Counted from the stretch's first letter, positions 12,347-23,107 are shown. The stretch: 64,000 bases of DNA from Persicaria tinctoria (GCA_037127255.1 JBANSL010000018.1:10451175-10515174), one strand, 5' to 3'. Notes: generated by a model not told the origin, from the sequence alone. Program-made: numbers and translations.

Positions 12347-12780
12347 TTTTTTTTGATAAAATAAGAATTCGAGATCAGACAGACCTGAATCTTGATAGGT
12401 CGATAAGTCGCTAGACGAAAGACCGTTTACCGGTTTTTTGGCGCGGTTTGCTCGGGCGGTGTGCGTCGTTGCTTTGGTTTGTCTAGACGTTCTTCTTCTT
12501 CGTTGGGGTTTTGGCAGCCGGAGTCGGGGCTGACCGGAGTCGGGGCTGACCGGGGTCGAGGTTTGTAAGGGGCAACTCCGTACATTGACCAGCGGTGCTG
12601 TTTCTTGGAGGTTTGTCTTCACTACCACAGGATTCCCGATGTATCATTGGCCAACGGTGTTGTTTCATGATGGGCCACAGGGATTCCTGATGTATCATTG
12701 GCCAGCGGTGCTGTTTCATGATGGGCCACAGGGATTCCTGATGTATCATTGGCCAGCGGTGCTGTTTTATGATGGTGCTT
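12347..12780 (-). repeat. Poly(A)-tailed retrosequence, 3' end at the left, with an internal 51-bp tandem repeat
   Basis: On the minus strand the sequence ends in CTCGAATTCTTA, a short spacer, then ATC and an A-run. This tail is almost the same as that of the insert at 27691-28017, so both belong to one poly(A)-mobilised family. Further in, a 51-bp unit (about 12634-12770) is present nearly three times. The insert has no reverse transcriptase, so it is SINE-like or a truncated retroelement. Confidence 0.5.
12634..12770 (+). repeat. 51-bp tandem repeat, about 2.7 copies
   Basis: The unit contains TGTATCATTGGCCAGCGGTG followed by CTGTTTCATGATGGGCCACA and GGGATTCCTGA. Its length is a multiple of three, so the array stays open as a 17-residue repeat (MYHWPAVLFHDGPQGFL). 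Nothing else suggests it is translated. Confidence 0.8.
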
Positions 12781-12859
12781 GATTTCGTCTGTAGTCTATC
12801 TCCCCAACTTGTTTAATTTTGTTTTGCCTAAATTTTTTTTAGGGTGTGTTTCCGCTTGT

Positions 12860-13100
12860 TGTGTTGCATCTTTTTTGTTTTATTATGACGAGGAACCCAC
12901 TATTTGATGGCGAAACCTGAGCACGTGACTTAGTCGACAAGAGCCATGCACCGACCGGATCGACCCACTGGTAATTAAGGAGCCAGACAAACCTTAGATT
13001 TTCACCTAAGAAAAGGGGCAGAGATAAGGATCGAATTGACCCGGACCCTCCTTACCACCCCTTGCTCTAGTACACCACTAGATCACCCAGAGGGTGCGTC
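12860..13100 (-). mobile_element. tRNA-derived SINE
   Basis: On the minus strand there is a 5' head near 13098 (GAGGGTGATCTAGTGGTGTA, a possible box A) and, about 45 bases further on, GGTCAATTCGATCC, close to the Pol III box B. The body ends leftward in an A-rich tail (complement of TTTTTTGTTTTATTAT). No coding capacity. Class assigned from the box arrangement. Confidence 0.55.
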
Positions 13101-13340
13101 TTTTCTATTTTCATTGTATGTTTTGCATCTAACCAAGCCAATGTGGAACACTTATATTTTCCCATATTTTGATTGTTCAATTGGAAAAAAAAAATAGATT
13201 GGATTTTTTTCAAAAAAGTATTTGGTTTTCCACTTTTCCTATTGGAGGTTAAGTAAAAAAAAAGCAATAGGTTGGTCAATTTTTATTTTTATTTTTGGCT
13301 ATTTCACTTTTCAACCTTGTTGAATTCTAGGGCTCTTATG
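13095..13340. repeat. Direct repeat, copy 2
   Basis: Partner of 10895-11100. Shared blocks end with TTGAATTCTAGGGCTCTT, after which the copies diverge (poly-T in copy 1, ATGATCCCGG here). This suggests copy 1 was interrupted there by later insertions. Confidence 0.6.
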
Positions 13341-13922
13341 ATCCCGGTAGGTGAATCCTTTTGTTTTAGTTGAAAACTAAAATTCAGTTTTACCAAATAC
13401 AACACAATTCCAAGACATCACTAGGAAACAATATAAATAAAAAAAATACAGATATATTAAATTAAAATCCAATAATACATACGTACGTGGGATTTTGCTA
13501 AAAACAACCAAAACCACAATAAGTTTATTGTTGTTTTGAAGTCTATATATCTACATATTCATCTCCAGAAGCCCAACACAGATGGGGTTTCGAAAGGGAA
13601 CCCGGGCTTAGCTGGAGGAGGAGGCATCCTAACTCCTAAGGGACCATATGGGATCCTTTATATCGTTATGCTATTATTTTGTAAAACGTTTTAGAATGTT
13701 ACGACATAACATCGTATCCATCGATCGAGATTCACAACTTAGAATACTTCGATACGTATTATTATGAAACAGAGCAAGTATAATATAAATTATAATACAG
13801 AGTATAAGTTATCTAACCACAACATATAATACCAGTAAATCGATACATGAAGTGGTACATCGAGATCGCCAACAGAACAGATGATGAAGATGATCAATCA
13901 TCATATCACATATCTAACCGGT
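13341..13922. other. Spacer and 3' region of the small ZCF37-like gene
   Basis: AT-rich, no gene recognised. The last part probably includes the 3' UTR of the minus-strand gene that follows. Confidence 0.4.
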
Positions 13923-14499
13923 TTAATCTATGGTTTGAATCCTGGGGCAAACTGCAGCCTGAAGCTGCACCAAGTAATAGTTCTTGAAACACCTCCCAAA
14001 CACAACCACCAGCAGAAATACCAAAATTACCCCTCCAATCCCCTTGTAATTACGCCGTGGCTGCTGCTTCACCGCCTGCATTGACGACAACGACCTCTCC
14101 TCCTTGTCATCAGCGCCGACCGGGTCGACGATCTCCGGCTTCTTTAGCTGCAATATATTCCTCCTCTTCTTGATCTTCCAGTGCAAGCTTCTGATCAATT
14201 TCTTGCATCTTCACTATCTTGGGTTGGAATTCCTTGCTGTTAGGGTTTGGGGATGATAACTTGCTGCTGCTATTAGCCCTCACAACCACCGGCTTGAGCT
14301 TGTTGTTCCCGGCGTGGACGAACCGGATAACCGATACCTCCTCCGGGTTGAACTGGGAGTAGATCAATCGCTTCTTCTCTTCGATCTCCGCCAACAGCTC
14401 CGAGAATTTCTCGACCCCTCGATCCGAGTAAAGGTTCTTCTTGGACGACAACGTCGTTCTCCGCCTCAGCAGCTTCTTCGACTGCTCCGGAGTCGCCAT
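13923..14499 (-). CDS. ZCF37-like small membrane protein, C-terminal frame broken or cryptically spliced
   Basis: The ATG at 14499-14497 opens 129 residues ending at 14110. Residues 23-75 (NLYSDRGVEKFSELLAEIEE, then IYSQFNPEEVSVIRF and KPVVVRA) match the paralogue at 24524-25303 and the plant-specific ZCF37-like family, whose function I do not know. The family's C-terminal membrane segment is present but in another frame, ending at 13923 (GGVILVFLLVVVFGRCF). Either a frameshift lies around 14110-14215, or a 67-nt intron (about 14214-14148, GTGAAG...TTGCAG) joins the frames; that intron would be purine-rich and have a weak donor. I favour a young pseudogene or a sequencing indel but cannot decide. 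Confidence 0.6.
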
Positions 14500-14850
14500 T
14501 TCCCGGGGAAACAAATTCAAAAAGGGACGATCTTGATTTGAGGGGTGATTAATTAGTGGATGATTTGGGGGGATGTTTGTGACATGTGATTAATTGATTG
14601 ATGGGAATGGATTATATACACGAAATTAAAAATTAAGGAGTGATTCAGTGATTTGAATTGCTAGAAGGGGGACTGTTTTATGGTCCTGCTCTACATGTAA
14701 AATAGCAGTACCGCATTTTAGTCAAACAAAATGGGGACGCCCTTATTTTAACATTTTAATTTGTTTTATTTTTATTTTTCTGATAGGTTTTTGTCATGGT
14801 TGTTGACTACTTGCAGAGGATATAGTACTGTGTCTGGGCCACAGTTTTTA
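14500..14850 (-). other. Upstream region of the small ZCF37-like gene
   Basis: Probable promoter and leader of the minus-strand gene. No clear TATA or other motif that I would defend. Confidence 0.35.
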
Positions 14851-15087
14851 CTCCCTCCGTCCCACAATACTTGTCTTTATACTATTCATGCACGTTTTTT
14901 AATGAGCTAAAAACTGTATAAAATATCTATTTTTTTATTAATTTTTTAAAATAATTCTAAACTTATTAGTAATATGTATGATATTATTTAAAAATATTTA
15001 ATAAAATATTAATATTTTATATAGTTTTTAGCTTCTTAAAAAAACGTGCATGAATAGTAAAAGATATCTATTGTGGGACGGAGGGAG
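14851..15087. mobile_element. Stowaway MITE
   Basis: 237 bp. Both ends read CTCCCTCCGTCCCACAATA inward. The arms also share ACTATTCATGCACGTTTTTT and AGCTAAAAACT in inverted orientation. TA flanks each side. Confidence 0.88.
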
Positions 15088-15129
15088 TATTGATTTCTTA
15101 TTTTAAAATTTTTTTTTATTAATGTGTTG

Positions 15130-15475
15130 TGATTCATGCTTGTTTTGTTGAAAATTAATGTGTATCGAGGCGACTCCGTGTGTAGGAAATTCCTTGAAGA
15201 ATCGTCTTCACCGCCCACAGGACTGCCCCTGATTTACCGTCGGCCAACGGTGTCGTCGTCTGAGGATGCTTGGCATCAGATCCTAGTCTACGTTGTCTCC
15301 AACAAATACGGGTTTGGCTCGCTTGCTCGTCCGGGTTTCTACGCCTCCCACTTACTTTGTTGTTGTTGCACATTTTTATATTGTAGAGACGGTTGCACCG
15401 TCTGCCGACCTAGTCGGCCTCTCGAGTTGCCAGGTATGCCTGGCTCTCGAATTATTTCCTAATAAAAAAAAGGTA
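15130..15475 (+). repeat. Poly(A)-ended retrosequence
   Basis: A GC-richer block (CGACTCCGTG... CACCGCCCACAGGACTGCCC... CGGCCAACGGTGTCGTC) in AT-rich surroundings, ending in CTAATAAAAAAAAGG. The wording (GGCCAACGGTG, CCACAGGA) echoes the retrosequence at 12.35-12.78 kb, so they may be one family. Coding frames in it are short and unrecognised. Confidence 0.4.
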
Positions 15476-15550
15476 AGTTAATTGTGTCAAAAGAAATTAA
15501 AAAGCGTAACCCAATATTGGAGGGGCATTACATTATTTAGATACTCCGTA

Positions 15551-15770
15551 CTACCTCCGTTAATATATGTCGTTTGACTTTTTGACACGTTTTTTAAGGA
15601 GCTAAAAACTATATAAAATATTAATTTTTAATATAATATAAATACTTATTAATAATAAGTGTCATATTATTAAAAAAATTTGTTTAAAAAATTAATATTT
15701 TGTATAGTTTTTAGCTCATTGAAAAATATGCCAAAAAAGTCAAACGACATCTATTTCTGAACGGAGGTAG
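15551..15770. mobile_element. Stowaway-like MITE
   Basis: 220 bp. Both ends are CTACCTCCGT reading inward, followed by a shared ATGTCGTTTGACTTTTTG and AGCTAAAAACTATA in inverted orientation. TA precedes the left end; the right flank reads CT, so the duplication is no longer intact. Confidence 0.8.
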
Positions 15771-17901
15771 CTTATATAGCAAGAAGTATGTATGACTATT
15801 GTAGGTTCTTCACTTGACCATCTTTGTTTTGTAGTATAGTGCGTGCAGCTTGTTATTTCACCTTTTGTTGTTTTTTGTATTTACACGCGATGTAATATGA
15901 GTCATGACGATTAGTTCGTCTGTCAATCTGTCGGCTTTTCGAAGATAAGTTTGCTACTTAATCTCTCAAATTTTTACTTGTATAAAAAAAAATACTATTA
16001 TAGCTTTTCCCATGTCAAATTGGCAAAAGAAACAGGTCATTTTTTTAGGTAGGAAAGAATTTGGGAGGTGTCAGATCCTGCTAACTCATCATTTAATAGC
16101 GTGATTTTAGACAGAGTAAGGAACTCTGGGTGAGTGACGAGTAAAGTATCATCCATCGAGAATTAAAGATATGCAACCTTATCTGTCACATGGTTGATTT
16201 CACGGAAGACAAGTTGGCTGCAAAGTTCTGCTATGCTCCTTAGATTTGAGATAACCCGATTCACATGGTTGATTTCATGGCCGATTACCTTGGGATGCAC
16301 GAGTGATACTTTTAAGTATTTATTACCATCATGAAATTAAGTTGCAGTTATTTTCATAAAATATCAAAACTCCAAATTTGGGTTGTTATTTGGTGCAATT
16401 TTATGTAATAAATGAATTGGGTTAGCCTAGCGAACTTCTAGAAGTGTACGATCGATTAGGAGTCGATGTGAACAAATGTGGGGTTGGCCATCGATATTGC
16501 TTGATTTTAATGTCATTAATTATTTAATTGTAACTTTGTAGAAAATTTGAGTTTTCTCTTGACCGAAAATACAAGGGCGAGACCTTCATAAACTTAATAA
16601 TCCTTTTTTTTTTCTGCTAATTCTCTGTTCATACTTTCAATAATCAGACTCCGGAGTATATCAATGACTCCTTATCCTAATGGTAAAAGAAAGGCGGCTC
16701 TTTATGTAATTAGTGTGGATATTCAAGCCTTCATTAGCTTGATGGCTTAGGTTCAGATCCATAGATGGATAGTTGATAACCTCAAAACCTTCGTTACCCC
16801 CCAAAAAAAGTACGTTTGGAGTATAGTTTTCCATCGATAATGCATTCAATGAAGTGAAAATTTAAGGGGATATACCTTTTTCAGTTTTTCTTTTGGTAAT
16901 TATACCTTTTAATTTTTCTTTTTAGTAATTATACTTTTTTAGGATGGAATTTACCTATATACCCTTTAAGTATAATTTTTATCATTTTAAAAAAAATTTA
17001 AAAAATAAATAGATAAAGATAAGATTGTTTACCAAATAGATAAGATTTGCTTACATATTTTGAAAAGGGAAATTAGGTACTCTATTGATTTAGCCATGAA
17101 ATTCGATTGTTTCCATTAGTTATTCATCTTTCATAATCTAATATATTTTCCCTACTTTTAGTATGTGGTTCATTTAGGCTGATATAGTTAAATCACCGCA
17201 TTTACTATTGATTTAGGCTGATATTTTTCGTACTTTGCTAATTGTAATCCTAGATTAGTATAACTTAGATTAATGTAATATATTGAAACCTTAATTTTAT
17301 TGTAACTTATTGTAATCTTACATTATTCTTACTTTCGTGAAAACTATTGTAATCTAGTGTAATATATTGAAACCTTAATCACCATATGTGAAAACCTTAA
17401 TTATAATTTTTAAATACAACCCTAGATTAGTGTAACCTTAATTTGTATTGTAGTTAATTTCTTGTAATCGCCCTTAATTATTGTAACTATAATTGTAATC
17501 AACATAATCATGTTATTGTAACTAAATCATTGTGAGTGATTTGATTCTTGTAACTAATACTTGTACCTAAAATTATTGTAACGAGCGAATTCTAGTAACT
17601 ACAATTGACCGTTGGACTTTGAGTTACAAGAACTCGTCCACATAAAACAATTATTATAACCACATGTAATGATTACAAATTTCTAAAATTATCATAACTA
17701 TAAAAATCAGTCATCAAACTAGGGTTAATTTACACCCCGAAAAAAAAATCTTGTATTCGGTCATTTAGTAGAGATGTGAGATGGACATCGATCTAGTGGG
17801 CATGAGTACCATTGTTGATGGTATATAAATAACCTATTTTAATCAAATTCGAATTTGTTAAACGTGCCCTCACCATTTCAGGCAAACAACCTATTTTTGT
17901 T
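15771..17901. other. AT-rich spacer up to the copia insertion
   Basis: No gene seen. 16862-17000 carries TTTTGGTAATTATACCTTTT-like words that recur inverted near 23030-23098, so the copia element may sit inside an older inverted-repeat element. 17150-17700 is rich in the short word TGTAACTTA/TTGTAATC. Confidence 0.45.
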
Positions 17902-18078
17902 TGTAAGAGAGGTAAGATTGAGAATTGAAGGTGATAACTTCATTCATTAGGCTCAACGTATAAATATACAAGATGAGGAGATTTGGGTTTATCTGTACAC
18001 CCCAAATCAGATCAGAATCGTTAACAAAAAGATATACAAAGATATTCATAATATACATAAATTATATTTCCGCTAACA
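17902..18078 (-). repeat. 3' LTR of the copia element
   Basis: 177 bp, TG..CA termini, near-identical to the other LTR. It carries the polypurine tract on its internal side (18079-18090 on the complementary strand). Confidence 0.93.
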
Positions 18079-18091
18079 GGCCCCCGCAAGC

Positions 18092-21000
18092 TCATGGGCG
18101 AGGGCGCACATGCAGCTTGACTGTCAAAGAGCGGAAGTGATGATTCCCCACGGCTTTGGTGAAAATATCTGCAATCTGATCAAGAGAACGAACATGACGA
18201 ACAACAAGATCGCCAGAGGCAACTTGTTCACGAACGAAGTGGTAGTCGATCTTGATATGCTTGGACCGCTGATGGAACACTGGGTTTGCCGTGAGAAATG
18301 TCGCACTGAGGTTGTCACATAGAAGAATAGGTGGTCTAGCAGCTGGAATTGCCATTTCTCGAAGGAGTTGCTGCAGCCATAAGAGTTCAGCGGAGGCAAA
18401 GGCAATCGCTCTGTACTCAGGCTCAGTGCTCGAGCGGGCAACAACGTTCTGCTTCTTGGAAGACCAACTGATGAGATTACCACCGAAATAAACGGCGAAG
18501 CCATGCTGAGAGCGACAGTCATCCGGATCAGAGGCCCAGCCGACATCAGAAAAGGCAACCAGCCGATCATCAATCGCCTTGTGGAGGGTGAGGCCGACGG
18601 TGATAGAGCCTTTGAGATACCGAAGGATGCGTTTGACTGCAGCCCAGTGAAGCTCTGTAGGATCGTGCATAAATTGGCAGGCACGATTGACAGCATAGGA
18701 GATCTCAGGTCTGGTTATGGTGACATACTGTAAGGCACCCACGATGCTCCTATAAAGGTGGGGATCTGCACACGGATCACCAGACCGAATCAGTCGAGAC
18801 CCAGGCTCACCCGGAGTAGCAATAGGCTTGGCACCGGTCATGCCACAACGCTCTAGGATGTCGACGATGTACTTGGGCTGACTGAGATGGAGGAGCGAGG
18901 AGGTGCGGTTCACCTCGATGCCTAGAAAATAGCTTAGGGTACCAAGGTCCTTCAATGAGAAAGCTCGACTCAAGCGAATAACAAAATCATCAATGAAGGC
19001 AGCATGGGAACCCGTAATGATGAGATCATCAACATAGATGAGAACATAAACAACATCACGACCGTGAGCTTTGATGAAAAGAGAAGAGTCAGAAACACAA
19101 CCTCTGAATCCTTGATGAACAAGAGCATCCTTAAGCTTCTGAAACCAAGCCCGAGGAGCCTGTTTAAGGCCATATAAAGCTTTGCGGAGTCGACAGACAT
19201 GAGTCGGTTGATCTGATGCGACAAACCCTTGCGGCTGATTCATGTAGACCGTCTCATTGAGGTCACCATGCAGGAAAGCATTGTTGACATCAACTTGGCG
19301 AAGAGGCCATGAGCGAGTAAGAGCCAGGCTAAGAACAAGCCGAATAGTCGTGGGCTTGACGACCGGACTGAATGTGTCAAAGAAGTCAACTCCCGCCTCC
19401 TGATTAAATCCCTTTGCAACTAGGCGAGCCTTGTAGCGATCAATGGATCCATCTGACTTCCGTTTGATCCTGTAAACCCACTTGCAACCAACAATGTTAG
19501 CACCAGGAGGTCGAGGAACTAAGTCCCAAGTCCTATTCTTCATAAGGGCGTCAAATTCTAACTGCATAGCATGCTGCCAAGGGGGGCTTTTGGAGGCTTG
19601 GTGGAAGAATTTGGGTTCGGTAGTGGTGGTGAGGGCAGTGGGTAGAGGGTGTTTAGTGGCACAAAAGGTTTTTGGCTTGAGGTCATTAGTGGAGGCTCGA
19701 GTGGCCATGGGGTGAATGGAGACGTCAGATTGACGAAACCACGATGGTGCAATCGGTGGAGGAGGGTTGGGAGAGGCGTCAGATGAGGAAGGGGACGCAG
19801 CATGGGTGGAGGAGGCCGAGCTCGCGGCATCTGGAGGGTTGTCATCGTCGGGTGAGGAACCTGCAGAGCCAGTGTCTTCGGAGGACGTTGAAGGGGCTGG
19901 AGAGGCCAAGATAGGCGACGCAGGAGGAGACATGGTCTGGGAAAGCAATGGTGACAGACTCGAAGATGAAGAGGAGGAGACAGGAGACGACGCTGACGAC
20001 ACAGGAGGGGAAGGGAGTGGCGCCGAGGGCTGCAAGGAGGATGCTTGGTGGAGGAGATTGAGAGGGAGTACCGGCAGCTGAGAGAGCGACTCGGGGGGAG
20101 TGGAGTCGACAGTAAAAGGAAATAGGGATTCGTCGAAGACTACAAACCGAGATATGTAGCAACGTTGGGTAGCTACATGATAGCATAGGTAGCCCTTGTG
20201 TTTAGAACTGTAGCCCAGAAATAGACAAGGAAGGGATCGGAACTCAAGTTTGGAGCGATTGTAAGGACGTAAGAAGGGATAGCAGCGACATCCAAAAGAC
20301 TTGAGAAGTGTGTAGTCAGGAGACTTGCCATAGAGCATTTCAAATGGGGATTTGTAATCCAGGTTTGGCGTGATAGTACGGTTGGATAAATAAACAGAAG
20401 TGTGAAAGGCTTGTTCCCAGAACTTTTGAGGCAATTGAGCATGGGCTAACAACGCAAGACCTTTCTCAACTATAACACGGTTTAGTCTTTCGGACGACCC
20501 ATTCTGTTGGGGGGTGTATGGACAGGAAACATGGTGAATGATTCCAAGGTTGCGAAGCATGGTGGAAACGTTGCGGTACTCACCTCCTCCATCAGTCTGA
20601 AAGGTTTTGACATTGGTGGAAAACTGTGTTTGGATTAGTTTGAGAAACAGTTCAAAAATAGAATAAACTTGAGACTTGGCAGAGATAAAATATATCCAAA
20701 CGAACTTGGAATAATCATCAATAAAACTTATATAATAAGAGTTTGAATTTGTAGACAGCGTTGGGGAAGGACCCCATACATCAGAATGGATAAGTTCAAA
20801 GGGCTTCGTCGCAGTAGCCGAACGGGCAGGGAGATGAAGACGATGACTTTTTCCAAGATGACAGGAACCACAGACGGTGGTTAATTTATTGGAAGAAACG
20901 GGAAGCTGCTGACTGGAAAGAAGACGACGCAAGACGGACTCATTGGGGTGAGCAAGACGATGGTGCCAACAGTCAAGGGAGGCACGCTCACCGACGAAAG

Positions 21001-21886
21001 CAACAGACGGACCTGGACGCGACGGACATAGTTTGGATAGACGTGGGAGACGGTAGAGACCTCCTTCAACGAGTCCTCTTAGAAGAACTTGGCCCTGCAG
21101 AGTCTTAACAAAACAACAATCTTTGTGAAATTCAAGATAAACAGGATTGTCTTTGGTTAATTGAGATACGCTTAATAGATGCTTAGAGATATGTGGGACA
21201 TGGAGGACATTTGATAGGGTTAAAGGAGTTGCAGAATCATGCTTTGTAGACAGAACAGAGCGACCCAAATGAGAAATAGGGAGAGACATACCGTTCCCGA
21301 CAACCAGATTGTCGGTACCAACATAGGGCGATGAGGACTGAAGGCCATTTAGGTCACTGGTCACGTGAGCATTCGCTCCAGTGTCAACAACCCAAGGGTC
21401 TGGAATCTCCGACTGACAACTGACCGAGTAGGCAAATCGATTGGAGGATGGGGGCGCAGCGTCGGTCCGGCCGAGAGCAGCAGCGGCATGACGGTTGGTG
21501 ACAGGAAACTCGGTGAGGTTGAGGCGGCTGAAGCAATTGAAGGCCTCATGGCCTGTTTTGCCACAAATTTGACAGATAGGGCGCGAAGATCTGTCACCTG
21601 CAGACGACGAGCCAGAATCTGGATTGGGAGGGCGGTCAGCGGAGGACCGGCCACGGCCCCGTCCTCGGCCTCGAGTAGACGCAACATTGGCGGAGAACTG
21701 GTTGGTGTCGACTAGGGATTTTGTGTCCTCAGCAAGCGACTGCTCCTCCTGGAGAAGAAACCCAAGCAACTGATCGGAAGATACAGGCTCGGATTTGAGG
21801 GCAATCGCTGATCGAAACGAAGCGAATTGAGACCCTAATCCGAAGAGGATGTAGGAGACCAATTCGGCATCAGTGACAAGGACCAA
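18092..21886 (-). CDS. Copia Gag (C-terminal part)-Pol polyprotein
   Basis: One open frame of 1264 residues as read. Order: C-terminal gag with zinc knuckle CxxCxxxGHxxxxC at 105-118; aspartic protease DTGAN at 168; integrase with HHCC finger (H309, H313, C339, C342) and catalytic D369, D432, E466; reverse transcriptase with YVDD at 951-954; and RNase H ending before 1264. Integrase before reverse transcriptase defines Ty1/copia. All these catalytic residues are present. The N-terminal half of gag lies upstream in other frames (to 22435), so the true polyprotein starts earlier and is interrupted. Confidence 0.9.
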   Translation of the reverse strand: MVLVTDAELVSYILFGLGSQFASFRSAIALKSEPVSSDQLLGFLLQEEQSLAEDTKSLVDTNQFSANVASTRGRGRGRGRSSADRPPNPDSGSSSAGDRSSRPICQICGKTGHEAFNCFSRLNLTEFPVTNRHAAAALGRTDAAPPSSNRFAYSVSCQSEIPDPWVVDTGANAHVTSDLNGLQSSSPYVGTDNLVVGNGMSLPISHLGRSVLSTKHDSATPLTLSNVLHVPHISKHLLSVSQLTKDNPVYLEFHKDCCFVKTLQGQVLLRGLVEGGLYRLPRLSKLCPSRPGPSVAFVGERASLDCWHHRLAHPNESVLRRLLSSQQLPVSSNKLTTVCGSCHLGKSHRLHLPARSATATKPFELIHSDVWGPSPTLSTNSNSYYISFIDDYSKFVWIYFISAKSQVYSIFELFLKLIQTQFSTNVKTFQTDGGGEYRNVSTMLRNLGIIHHVSCPYTPQQNGSSERLNRVIVEKGLALLAHAQLPQKFWEQAFHTSVYLSNRTITPNLDYKSPFEMLYGKSPDYTLLKSFGCRCYPFLRPYNRSKLEFRSLPCLFLGYSSKHKGYLCYHVATQRCYISRFVVFDESLFPFTVDSTPPESLSQLPVLPLNLLHQASSLQPSAPLPSPPVSSASSPVSSSSSSSLSPLLSQTMSPPASPILASPAPSTSSEDTGSAGSSPDDDNPPDAASSASSTHAASPSSSDASPNPPPPIAPSWFRQSDVSIHPMATRASTNDLKPKTFCATKHPLPTALTTTTEPKFFHQASKSPPWQHAMQLEFDALMKNRTWDLVPRPPGANIVGCKWVYRIKRKSDGSIDRYKARLVAKGFNQEAGVDFFDTFSPVVKPTTIRLVLSLALTRSWPLRQVDVNNAFLHGDLNETVYMNQPQGFVASDQPTHVCRLRKALYGLKQAPRAWFQKLKDALVHQGFRGCVSDSSLFIKAHGRDVVYVLIYVDDLIITGSHAAFIDDFVIRLSRAFSLKDLGTLSYFLGIEVNRTSSLLHLSQPKYIVDILERCGMTGAKPIATPGEPGSRLIRSGDPCADPHLYRSIVGALQYVTITRPEISYAVNRACQFMHDPTELHWAAVKRILRYLKGSITVGLTLHKAIDDRLVAFSDVGWASDPDDCRSQHGFAVYFGGNLISWSSKKQNVVARSSTEPEYRAIAFASAELLWLQQLLREMAIPAARPPILLCDNLSATFLTANPVFHQRSKHIKIDYHFVREQVASGDLVVRHVRSLDQIADIFTKAVGNHHFRSLTVKLHVRPRP

Positions 21887-21902
21887 ACACTCAGCGAGTT
21901 CA

Positions 21903-22435
21903 TCAGCAATGACTCGTTTCTTCTCGACATATTCGAGAACAGAGAGAGCCCTTGGAGAGGGTTTGAAGTTGATGACGGAGGTGCATCTGGCGAGCGCTGG
22001 ACTGAGCGTGAAACATGGTGGCTAGAATTTGCCAAGCTTCAGCCGCTGTGGTTGCCCTAGCGACATGGCCAAGAAGAGGGGTGGTGAGTGTCGATCGGAT
22101 CCACAATAGCACGAGGCGATCTTTGCGAACCCAAGCAAGGTACGCAGGATTGGGAACCGACGATGATGCTGCAAACGCAGCAAGAGCAGCTTCTGGTGTA
22201 AGGGACGAAGAATCGGTGGGAGCAGGCGCAATGACAGTGGGTGACGGAGGCTCGGTAGGGGTGAGGAAGGAGTCCAGATCGAAAGCTTCGAGAGCGGATC
22301 GGACGGTATTGCGCCAAAGTGAGTAGTTGCTCCGATCTAACCGAATAGCAAAGTTCGGCAGATGAAAGTTCTGATGTGAGCCATCAGAGGCGGCGTAAAA
22401 CAAGAGTTGGGTGGGAGAGTTGGGTTGTTGGCCAT
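21903..22435 (-). pseudogene. Copia gag N-terminal part, frame-disrupted
   Basis: 22403-21903 encodes the UBN2-like gag head (LDRSNYSLWRNTVRSALEAF, then WQILATMFHAQSSARQMHLR). The only nearby ATG (22435-22433, MANNPTLPP) is one base out of phase with it. At about 21945-21955 the frame shifts again before the segment continuous with the main polyprotein. Two breaks in gag of an element this young suggest it is already unable to move on its own, unless they are assembly errors. Confidence 0.7.
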
Positions 22436-22473
22436 TGTTGATCGAGAGGATCGATTGAATTAGGCTGATACCA

Positions 22474-22650
22474 TGTAAGAGAGGTAAGATTGAGAATTGA
22501 AGGTGATAACTTCATTCATTAGGCTCAACGTATAAATATACAAGATGAGGAGATTTGGGTTTATCTGTACACCCCAAATCAGATCAGAATCGTTAACAAA
22601 AAGATATACAAAGATATTAATAATATACATAAATTATATTTCCGCTAACA
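22474..22650 (-). repeat. 5' LTR of the copia element
   Basis: 177 bp, TG..CA termini. The primer-binding site follows directly at 22473-22461. Confidence 0.93.
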
Positions 22651-23107
22651 TTGTTAAACATGGCTTTACTATTCAATCTTAAGTACAGTTCATAAGTTGA
22701 TCACACAAAACCCAAAAAGAAATAACCAGGAATTGAAAACTATACGCTCATTCAGTAGAATCGATAGAGTAGCTTGTGGTAGAAATCACATGAAAAAAAC
22801 ACAAAACTAACATCGAATACCTTCACAATATACGTAGTTGAAGCAACGTAAGCACGTGTATGAAATAGGAGCGTCAATTGATTGAATGAATGGAAGAAAT
22901 GAATGTCAATGGAATGAGAGTTGGTGAAAGGGAAAAGATTAATTTTTGTGTTACAATATACGGGATTGAAGGAAATTGTAAAAAATATGGGCAAAATTGT
23001 CATTAGAGAAAAAAAAAGTATAATTAACAAAAAAAAAACTTAAAGGGTATATTTACCAAAACAAAAACTGAAAATAGTACAGTTACCTAATTATCCCTTC
23101 AATGCAA
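22651..23107. other. Spacer right of the copia element
   Basis: AT-rich, no gene. 22980-23098 carries inverted matches to 16862-16990 (for example GGTATATTTACCAAAACAAA against its complement). Confidence 0.4.

Larger units (their letters stand above)
17902..22650 (-). mobile_element. Full-length Ty1/copia LTR retrotransposon
   Basis: 177-bp LTRs at 17902-18078 and 22474-22650 start TGTAAGAGAG and end CCGCTAACA on the plus strand. By eye they differ at one position (C against A in ATATT(C/A)ATAATA). TTGTT flanks both ends (17897-17901 and 22651-22655), a classic 5-bp TSD. Next to the 5' LTR, 22473-22461 reads TGGTATCAGCC, matching an initiator tRNA-Met primer site over nine bases. Next to the 3' LTR lies a GCGGGGGCC polypurine tract. 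Nearly identical LTRs mean a recent insertion, although gag is frame-broken. Confidence 0.95.

Noticed and set aside
18124..22317. Many other open frames across the copia element on both strands
   Set aside because: GC-rich coding sequence of the polyprotein leaves other frames open; none has family motifs.
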